Source: Opitutales bacterium (GTDB lineage: Bacteria > Verrucomicrobiota > Verrucomicrobiia > Opitutales > UBA953). From it: 64,000 nt of DNA. How positions within the stretch are numbered: position 1 is the first letter of the stretch; every line of letters begins with the position of its first letter. The notes beneath the pieces were generated by a model, which made no database searches, was not told the origin of the DNA, and saw only the letters and a program-made list of their open reading frames with translations. Made by a program: the position numbers and the translations under genes. Of the stretch, positions 57,660 to 64,000 are shown in pieces. The DNA is taken from NCBI GenBank assembly GCA_017531845.1, contig JAFXKI010000003.1:262354-326353 (forward strand), read 5' to 3'.

Positions 57660-58298
57660 TTACGCGCTGTGAGCGATTGAGACAAGGTGTTGAACACGAG
57701 CCGTGATTCCGCTCCAATCTTCCGTCTCAACCATTTCTTTCGGGCAAACCCAAGACGACGCGCAGGCGATGACCTGGGGCACAGAAAGCCAACTCGGGAT
57801 ATTTTCCGGGGTAATTCCGCCGGCAGCGACGATTTTCAATTCCGGTCTATGCGTAAATGCAGCGAGTGCCGACGACAGGAAAGAGGCCCCCATCGGCTCC
57901 GCCGGGAAAAACTTCTGAACGTCGCATCCGAAGGAAAGAGCCTGCGTTACGTTAGACGGAGTCAAAACTCCGGGAATAAAAGGGAAACCGGCTTCCGTTG
58001 CCGCTTTCACAACTGCCGGGTCAAACCCCGGAGAGATTCCGAATCCGGCACCGGCAGATGCCGCAAGCGAAACATCCTCCACCGACAAAATTGAACCCGC
58101 GCCCACCACCATCTCCGGCACATCCGCTACAATATTTGCAATGGATGCCGCCGCTGAGGGCGAGCGAAACGAGATCTCCACAATATCGCAACCGCCGGCA
58201 AGCAACGCGCGCGACAACGGAACGGCCTTTTCCGGAGTGTCAAAAATGGCGACAGGAATAATTTTCCGTGCGGAAAGGTGCTCTATAACAGCTTCCAT
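57660..58298 (-). CDS. eda: KDPG/KHG aldolase
   Basis: A 212-residue class I aldolase that splits 2-keto-3-deoxy-6-phosphogluconate (and 4-hydroxy-2-oxoglutarate) into pyruvate and an aldehyde. The ATG at 58298 begins the family sequence; the frame is open 26 codons further. Catalytic Glu is in 'DIVEISFRSPSA' and the Schiff-base Lys in 'GCDVQKFFPAEPMG'; 'VVGAGSILS' and 'IPGVLTPSNVTQAL' are typical. With no edd nearby, it may serve uronic acid or sugar-acid breakdown, which suits a glycan-feeding lifestyle. Confidence 0.92.
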   Translation of the reverse strand: MEAVIEHLSARKIIPVAIFDTPEKAVPLSRALLAGGCDIVEISFRSPSAAASIANIVADVPEMVVGAGSILSVEDVSLAASAGAGFGISPGFDPAVVKAATEAGFPFIPGVLTPSNVTQALSFGCDVQKFFPAEPMGASFLSSALAAFTHRPELKIVAAGGITPENIPSWLSVPQVIACASSWVCPKEMVETEDWSGITARVQHLVSIAHSA

Positions 58299-58424
58299 AT
58301 TCTCGAAATGTTTAAAGGGATACGGGTGTGTGAATGTCCGGAATTCTAATTTTCCGACAGCTAAATTACCACACAAAAGAACCGAAAAAAGAAAAATTAT
58401 CCCTTAAAAAAAGCTCTAAAATCC

Positions 58425-58455
58425 GGGAACGCTGTATTGAATCCGCAGCGTTCCC
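58425..58455. repeat. Inverted motif pair between eda and ychF
   Basis: gggaacgctg (58425-58434) and cagcgttccc (58446-58455) are perfect complements across 11 bases in the gap between ychF and eda on the minus strand. No T-run follows, so it is a hairpin of uncertain role. Confidence 0.7.
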
Positions 58456-58505
58456 GCCGCAGATTCACCCTCCCCGGAGAAGAAACTTTTTCGAAAAAAA
58501 AGCCG

Positions 58506-59612
58506 TTAATTGGCAAAGCGGAATAAAGCGACATCCCCGTCCTTAAACAAATAATCCTTCCCTTCAAGACGATATTTTCCCGCGTCGCGCGCCGCCGCCA
58601 CGGAGCCTGCGGCAACAAGATCATCGTAGGAAACCACTTCCGCCTTGATAAAGCCTTTTTCGAAATCGGTGTGAATCACGCCCGCGCACTGCGGAGCCGT
58701 CATTCCTTTTTTAAACGTCCACGCCCGCGCCTCTTTTTCTCCTGCGGTGAAATACGAAGCAAGCCCGAGCAAATCATAGCTCAAACGAATGAGCTGAGAA
58801 ACACCGCTGTCGTTCACGCCAAGGCTTTCCAAAAATTCTTTGCCTTCTTCCGGCGAAAGCTCACAAAGCTCCGCTTCCACCTGCGCGCAAATCACGCAAA
58901 CCCGCGCATCGTGATTTTTCGCAACATAATCACGCACCTTGGCAACGTACGCATTTTTCTCCGGCTCGGCGAGGCTGGACTCGTCCACATTGCAGGCATA
59001 AAGCACAGGCTTCGTTGTCAGTAGAAAAAAGCCCTTCATGCGGGAACGGTCATCATCGTTTGCAGACGGGAGCGTTGATGCCGGTTTCCCTTCATTCAAA
59101 TGAGGGATCAGCCGGTTCAAAAGTTCAACGTTCGCGATGGCTTCCTTGTCCTGCCCTTTTACTTTCTTCAAATTGCGCTCAAGCTGCGTTTCGCAAGACT
59201 GCAAATCTGCAAGCACAAGCTCCGTCGTAATCACTTCGATATCGCGCACGGGATCGACGCTTCCCATGTTGTGGATAATATCATCGTTATCGAAGCAACG
59301 CACAACTTGGACTATCGCATCCACCTCGCGAATATTGGACAAAAATTTATTTCCGAGCCCTTCTCCCTTAGAAGCTCCGGCAACCAGACCGGCGATATCC
59401 ACAAACTCAATCACGGCGGGAACGAGGACGCTCGTTTTGGCAATTTTCGAAAGCACGGAAAGCCGATCGTCCGGCACTTCCACAATCCCGACATTCGGCT
59501 CTATTGTACAAAACGGATAATTTGCCGCCTCCGCGTTACGGGAACGCGTCAGCGCATTAAAAAGCGTGCTTTTGCCGACATTCGGCAACCCTACAATTCC
59601 AGCTTGAAGCAT
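58506..59612 (-). CDS. ychF: Redox-responsive ATPase/GTPase YchF (Obg family)
   Basis: A 368-residue universally conserved P-loop NTPase that prefers ATP and associates with ribosomes. G1 'GLPNVGKSTLFNAL' (about residues 8-15), 'YPFCTIEPNVGIVEVPD', G3 'FVDIAGLVAGASKGEGLGNKFL', and the altered G4 'YACNVDES' are all characteristic, as is the C-terminal TGS domain 'SYDLLGLASYFTAGEKEARAWTFKKGMTAPQCAGVIHTDFEKGF', cited by 'FTAGEKEARAW'. Full length. Monocistronic. Confidence 0.96.
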   Translation of the reverse strand: MLQAGIVGLPNVGKSTLFNALTRSRNAEAANYPFCTIEPNVGIVEVPDDRLSVLSKIAKTSVLVPAVIEFVDIAGLVAGASKGEGLGNKFLSNIREVDAIVQVVRCFDNDDIIHNMGSVDPVRDIEVITTELVLADLQSCETQLERNLKKVKGQDKEAIANVELLNRLIPHLNEGKPASTLPSANDDDRSRMKGFFLLTTKPVLYACNVDESSLAEPEKNAYVAKVRDYVAKNHDARVCVICAQVEAELCELSPEEGKEFLESLGVNDSGVSQLIRLSYDLLGLASYFTAGEKEARAWTFKKGMTAPQCAGVIHTDFEKGFIKAEVVSYDDLVAAGSVAAARDAGKYRLEGKDYLFKDGDVALFRFAN

Positions 59613-59677
59613 ATCAAAAAAAATTAAAGCCCAGGATTAAACCTCATCACTCCCGCCCGCGCAAATTGAAATTTAAA

Positions 59678-59716
59678 AGCGTTCCCGCTTAGATCGGCTC
59701 TCGCCGCGCGGGAACG
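59678..59716. repeat. Inverted motif pair upstream of ychF and the S6 autotransporter
   Basis: gcgttcccgc (59678-59687) and gcgggaacgc (59707-59716) are perfect 10-bp complements around a 19-base loop in the 200-bp gap between the divergent ychF and S6 autotransporter genes. This is the full ten-base form of the word in both arms. It is not next to a gene end, so it is not a plain terminator. Confidence 0.8.
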
Positions 59717-59811
59717 CAAAAATTCGCCGCGCGCCTGATACGGAAATTACATTTACTTTTCATTTTTCCGAATGATAGAATTTTCCGAAATACCCACCCT
59801 TTCTTACATAC

Positions 59812-62800
59812 ATGAAACATTCTTTTTCCCGCCTTTCATTCCTGACCGCATCAGTTGCAATTAACATTTCGGTATCTTCTGCCTTCGCCGGCATGACAGA
59901 TACGCGCTACGACCTGCAATACTATATGGATTTCGCCCGAAATAAAGGTCTGTTCGGCGTCGGCGCAACAAATATTGCCGTGTACTACAGGGACGGAAGC
60001 TCCGTCACGAATCCGGTTATTCCGATTATGCCGAATTTCAGCGGCTATGGGCAAAAAATGTCTGAGGAAAATCTTAAATACGGAGTGCTCATGGGCTTCG
60101 GCGGATGCGGGTTGACAACGCCGCAGTTCGCTGTCGGAGCCTCACACGTAGGTGAGAATCCAGTTCTTTTTCTGACTGAAGACGGCGACATGTCGACCAT
60201 TTATACGTCATCGGGATACAAAGCGTATTCGACCGACGTAGAGCTCCAACGTCTCAATAAAATCGTAACGGAAGTCGCCTACACTCCGATGGCAGACGAC
60301 ACATTTATCGGTTCGCTTACAAACGGAACATGGCTATGGAGATTAGGCGACGGTATCCAATATAATGACTCGGGAGAAACCATCGCTTCCCGCACCGGTT
60401 CCAACACCTTGGGCGGGATTGTCGGCATTGATTCCGTTGTTCAGAATGCCGGAGGCGACTGGCTTATCAGAACGAATTGCCGAGAGTTTGATACCGCTAC
60501 GGATTTGCGCACGCCATTGGATATCGGTGTCATGTTCGGGGACAGCGGGAGCCCGCACTACGCTTGGGATGCCGAAAACGAGCGTTTTATTTTTGTGGTT
60601 GCGACTTCTCAGGGAACAACAAATGCCGGGTTCAATAACCAGGCATGGCTACGCAGTAATCCGGGCAAGGTGCAGGAAGGTATAGATTCTTTTACGGTGT
60701 TTGCCAATCAGTTCGCGGGAGCGGAAACGATTCTTTGGAACACGCAGGATGCCTCTACGGGGAAAGGCTTTCTCACACAAGGAAACATCAGCGTGGAATA
60801 TACGGGCAAAGGAACGGGAAATACACTTTATGATACGCTCGGACTAACATTTTCTACGACCGATACGGAAAATGTGCAAACGCTCGAACTTCAGTCTTCC
60901 ATAGACATGGGGGCCGGAGCCATAATATTTGATTCCGGAAAATGGAAGCTCACGGAGAAGAATTCCGAGTTCGTTTTTAACAGTGCCGGATTCGTCGTTA
61001 ATGAAGGAGCGGGACTTACGCTGGAACTTACAGCCACTACGAACGAAGAATGGCGCAAGGTGGGCGCAGGAACGCTAATCGTCGCCGGGAACGGGAACAA
61101 TGAAGCTGTTTTGCGCGTCGGCGGCGGAGAAACACAATACAATGTTTCGTACGATGAATCAGGAAATATTACCGGATGCACGCTCGGGAACATCGGTGAA
61201 ACCCGTTTGAACCGCACAGGAGGCTATGCTGCATCGTCCGTTCGCTTGGAAGCGGGCGTTGCCATCGTCGTGCTAATGGCGGACAACCAATTCAAAACCG
61301 ACTCCGTAGCGGGGGACACATTCACATTCGGGAACGCCGGAGGCTTGCTAAATCTTAACGGACACGATCTTACTTGGGGCATCATCAGACAGGAGGACTC
61401 CGGGACAGGTGCCCGCATCGGCAATTTCACTCCGTTAGGCGAAGTAACTCCCGGACTTTCGACATTTACTTACACAGGAACCGGAACCTTTGCCGGATGC
61501 TTTATGGATGAAGGCGCAGACAGCACCGCCAAGCTCGCAGTCGTTTACAAAAACGCCGCAGAAAATGCTTCGTGGACGCTTTCCGGAAATCACAGCAATA
61601 CAGGCGGTTTTACGGTAGAGGCGGGAACGTTGACATTACAGGGAAGCAACACTCCTCACGTATATAAGTCCGATCGGGGCGACTGGACTTACGCGACACT
61701 GGAAGGTTCGAATGTTACCGTAAAAAGCGGGGCCACTTTTCGACTCTCGCACCACGCACTTATGACCGGCGATGTCAATGTGGAGGAAGGCGGCACCTTT
61801 ATCATTAATCAAACGGTGAATGCTATGTCCGAATCCATCGGTGGAAGTTTGCGGCAGGACATGGCAAAATCGGGAATCACGTCACTTATCGGTAATGTTT
61901 TCCTGAACGGGAACGCCTCAATGACAGCGGATACAGCTTCGCCCGTGGAAACGGTAATACGGGGCGGCATCATCGGAACCGGAAAGGCAAGCGGAGAGAG
62001 CTTCCGGTTCACAAAGCGCGGTGCCGGTGTTCTTGTCGTAGACGGTGTTCTGAACGTTCCCGCAGGTTTCGTTGAAGCGGGAGGACTTGTTATCAAAGAC
62101 ACGTCACAAACTGATAATTGGATGAAGTGGACTATTGACGATCAAGGTTTCTTTGCGGCGGAAGGAATGGAGAATGAAGAGGTTCTAAAATATATTAGCG
62201 AAAATTCTTCCGGTGTTCTGGCTATCACGGGCAGTCAGGAAACGGAGCTGGATCTTACAAATCACCAAAATCTCATCATCGGCGCGCGCGGAGATGTGAG
62301 CTACGGCTCAGCAGAAAACGTACTCAGCTCCGTAAATGACACAACTTACGGAAATGTTTGGAGACTTGGTGGAGGAACGGGAACGCTGACCGTAAACTTT
62401 AAACTGACGGGAGACGCAGATTTACTCATCGGGAACGAATGGTCCTCCGGAACGGTGCACCTTGCAAATAACGCAAACGATTTCACCGGGGATATTTACA
62501 TTTTAGGCACCGGAAATAAGCTCTCATATGAAACCGGGGCGTTGGGAACGGCGCGGGTGAATCTGACTTACGGCAATGCACTTGCTCTATATGAAGCCTC
62601 GCAATTGAGTATCATCAAAGAAGGTTCTTCCGGCGTGCTCGCATTAGGAACCGACGACACCTTAGATTTGAGAGAAACAAAGCTTTCTCTCGGTGCGGAT
62701 GGTGCTTATACATACTCCGGTATTCTTACGCCGAACGATATTTACCGCTTCGGTGGTAGCGGACAACTAACATTGGACACGGAACTTTCATCTGCGGAAA

Positions 62801-64000
62801 CGATGGAAGTCGACGGTCAGGGAACAACAGGCAGCAGCGTAACATTCTTAAGGGAAAACGCTTTTGCCGGCTCAATTACGGCAGGCGGCGGGCTCCATCT
62901 GGCGGAGGCGAACAGCGCGGGCGATATCGGAATTCATGCCGGACATGAATCGGCACTGGCGGCAGCAGCCTCCATTACACTTAAAAAAGGAGCCGTGCTG
63001 TATACAGACGGGAGAAATCTGACAGTAAACAACCTGACGATGGAAAGCGGTGCTGCTTTGAGTAACAACGGTTCCGCCGATTCTCTTGTTCTCCTGAATG
63101 TGAGCGAAGGATCAAATACGTCCTTGGCAAACGGCGTGCTTGTCAGCTCCGCAAATTCGCCTGATATCCATTTGGTGAAAGGCGGAAAGGGCACGCTTAC
63201 TATGGCTATCAATTCGAACTGGAGCGGCGGGCTGACTATCGGCGAAGGCACCGTCAAGGCAACCATCACTTCAGACGGGGATTTTACGTCTACCGGCGGA
63301 ATCGGCTCCGCGAGCAATACTATTTATGTGGCAGACACAGGAACGCTCTCTCTGACGGGTATCAAAAAACAGGGATACAGGTTGGGCGGAACCGTGCTTC
63401 AACAAACGGTAACAGGATCGGGAACGATCGAGCTCGCGACCGGCGGAGCGGCTCTTTTTTCCGAGCAGAACATATCGTTTGAGGGAACAATTAAACTTAT
63501 GGGGAATACCCGCCTTTACGTCGGTACTCATCTGACAACAGATTATTATTACACATATAAAAACAACAAAAATGCGGTCAACGAAGCGACGATCGACATC
63601 GAAGCCGGAAGTCAGGTGCGCATCGGTTCCGGTCTCCGCTACCTGAAAGCAAACAAAGTAAGCCTCAATACGGATTTTGTCATCAGCGGGAACGGATTTG
63701 CGGGAGTCGACTCCGGGCTCGTTCATTCTGCCTGTAATGCCGGGGCTCTTTCCATCGATTGCGACTCCACGGTTTACGGAAATATTACACTGAAAACTGA
63801 TGCAAGCATTGCCTCCTGGTCTGCCGGAACACTCCTCTCATCCGTATCGCAATGGACTCCTTGCACAAGCGGCTCAACAAATGCCTCCTACGCTCTTAAG
63901 GGCAATCTCGGCGGGACGGTGCGCGGGAAAATTTTGGGAGAAGGCAAAACGTTGACAATCAGCGGGAACGAAGGCATGACCTTTACGGCAGATTCCGCCA
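59812..64000 (+). CDS. S6-family serine protease autotransporter (IgA-protease/SPATE-like), 5' part
   Basis: An open frame of at least 1396 codons that runs off the window. A signal peptide (MKHSFSRLSFLTASVAI...SSAFA) precedes an S6 protease domain (about residues 28-300). Its start, 'DLQYYMDFARNKGLFGVGATNIAVY', matches the conserved N-terminus of IgA1 proteases and SPATEs. The triad is complete: His112 in 'VGASHVG', Asp142 in 'STDVELQRLNKIVTEVAY', and Ser245 in 'MFGDSGSPHYAWD'. From about 320 onward it is a β-helix of repeated 'GxGTLxLxG' type units. The C-terminal barrel should lie beyond the end. Cleavage of a host protein is likely; the target, including IgA, is not readable. Confidence 0.88.
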   Translation, partial: MKHSFSRLSFLTASVAINISVSSAFAGMTDTRYDLQYYMDFARNKGLFGVGATNIAVYYRDGSSVTNPVIPIMPNFSGYGQKMSEENLKYGVLMGFGGCGLTTPQFAVGASHVGENPVLFLTEDGDMSTIYTSSGYKAYSTDVELQRLNKIVTEVAYTPMADDTFIGSLTNGTWLWRLGDGIQYNDSGETIASRTGSNTLGGIVGIDSVVQNAGGDWLIRTNCREFDTATDLRTPLDIGVMFGDSGSPHYAWDAENERFIFVVATSQGTTNAGFNNQAWLRSNPGKVQEGIDSFTVFANQFAGAETILWNTQDASTGKGFLTQGNISVEYTGKGTGNTLYDTLGLTFSTTDTENVQTLELQSSIDMGAGAIIFDSGKWKLTEKNSEFVFNSAGFVVNEGAGLTLELTATTNEEWRKVGAGTLIVAGNGNNEAVLRVGGGETQYNVSYDESGNITGCTLGNIGETRLNRTGGYAASSVRLEAGVAIVVLMADNQFKTDSVAGDTFTFGNAGGLLNLNGHDLTWGIIRQEDSGTGARIGNFTPLGEVTPGLSTFTYTGTGTFAGCFMDEGADSTAKLAVVYKNAAENASWTLSGNHSNTGGFTVEAGTLTLQGSNTPHVYKSDRGDWTYATLEGSNVTVKSGATFRLSHHALMTGDVNVEEGGTFIINQTVNAMSESIGGSLRQDMAKSGITSLIGNVFLNGNASMTADTASPVETVIRGGIIGTGKASGESFRFTKRGAGVLVVDGVLNVPAGFVEAGGLVIKDTSQTDNWMKWTIDDQGFFAAEGMENEEVLKYISENSSGVLAITGSQETELDLTNHQNLIIGARGDVSYGSAENVLSSVNDTTYGNVWRLGGGTGTLTVNFKLTGDADLLIGNEWSSGTVHLANNANDFTGDIYILGTGNKLSYETGALGTARVNLTYGNALALYEASQLSIIKEGSSGVLALGTDDTLDLRETKLSLGADGAYTYSGILTPNDIYRFGGSGQLTLDTELSSAETMEVDGQGTTGSSVTFLRENAFAGSITAGGGLHLAEANSAGDIGIHAGHESALAAAASITLKKGAVLYTDGRNLTVNNLTMESGAALSNNGSADSLVLLNVSEGSNTSLANGVLVSSANSPDIHLVKGGKGTLTMAINSNWSGGLTIGEGTVKATITSDGDFTSTGGIGSASNTIYVADTGTLSLTGIKKQGYRLGGTVLQQTVTGSGTIELATGGAALFSEQNISFEGTIKLMGNTRLYVGTHLTTDYYYTYKNNKNAVNEATIDIEAGSQVRIGSGLRYLKANKVSLNTDFVISGNGFAGVDSGLVHSACNAGALSIDCDSTVYGNITLKTDASIASWSAGTLLSSVSQWTPCTSGSTNASYALKGNLGGTVRGKILGEGKTLTISGNEGMTFTADSA

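Overview
The window looks like chromosomal DNA from a gut- or host-associated member of the Verrucomicrobiota, probably Opitutae-like. The grounds are a pseudopilin set resembling the verrucomicrobial 'Verru_Chthon' cassette, a PEP-CTERM protein, a GH109 enzyme with a Tat signal, a Ser-type sulfatase, an archaeal-type ProS, a Gram-negative envelope (LptF/G, heptose kinase, TolC, autotransporters), and few obvious Shine-Dalgarno sites. This placement is inference from gene content only. The layout is mostly single housekeeping genes and short operons with little intergenic space. I see no phage, transposase, integrase, CRISPR array or rRNA.

Layout. 1-2.2 kb: end of radC, a conserved hypothetical, an outer-membrane barrel. 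2.2-2.6: RNase P RNA (minus). 2.9-4.6: rpsA. 4.7-8.9: a transglutaminase-like secreted protein, a thioredoxin-fold protein without CxxC, a Sel1-repeat protein. 9.0-11.2: an amino-acid ABC importer (fused binding protein-permease plus ATPase). 11.3-17.9: mdh, dps with Fur/PerR-like boxes, gpmI, an LptF/G permease, a dihydroorotase-like protein missing key residues, ruvX. 17.9-21.2: four pseudopilins. 21.3-23.0: an RluA-family pseudouridine synthase and fmt. 23.1-29.1: a 1994-residue Pmp-like autotransporter. 29.3-36.4: a membrane glycosyltransferase, prepilin peptidase, GH109, heptose kinase rfaE1, recN, a small membrane protein. 36.4-42.0: thiC, an IdeS-like cysteine protease with PEP-CTERM tail, proS, a lipoprotein, a sugar-phosphate transferase. 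42.2-46.1: carB with a possible attenuator leader, and a DUF486 protein. 46.1-51.2: a TolC/MacA/ATPase/MacB-like efflux operon. 51.3-59.6: a hypothetical, tRNA-Arg(ACG), an EEP nuclease, dxs-xseB, a sulfatase, eda, ychF. 59.8-end: an S6 (IgA-protease/SPATE-type) serine protease autotransporter that runs off the window.

The strongest unexplained signal is a short oligonucleotide, GGGAACG / CGTTCCC (usually gcGGGAACGc), scattered in both orientations through genes, intergenic DNA and even the RNase P RNA. By eye I count roughly 215 copies in 64 kb, where about 8 would be expected by chance for a 7-mer on both strands at equal base frequencies. At least a dozen times two copies face each other as an inverted repeat, several of them forming intrinsic terminators. 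This is how the DNA uptake sequences of Neisseriaceae behave. Pseudopilins, a prepilin peptidase and RadC lie nearby, so a DNA-uptake-sequence-like system in this lineage is the leading hypothesis; a Chi-like or HIP1-like role is the main alternative.

A second theme is host interaction. Predicted secreted or surface proteins include an IdeS-like cysteine protease, an S6 protease autotransporter, a Pmp-like adhesin-type autotransporter, GH109 and a sulfatase. Together they suggest a life on mucosal glycoproteins and possibly contact with immunoglobulins.
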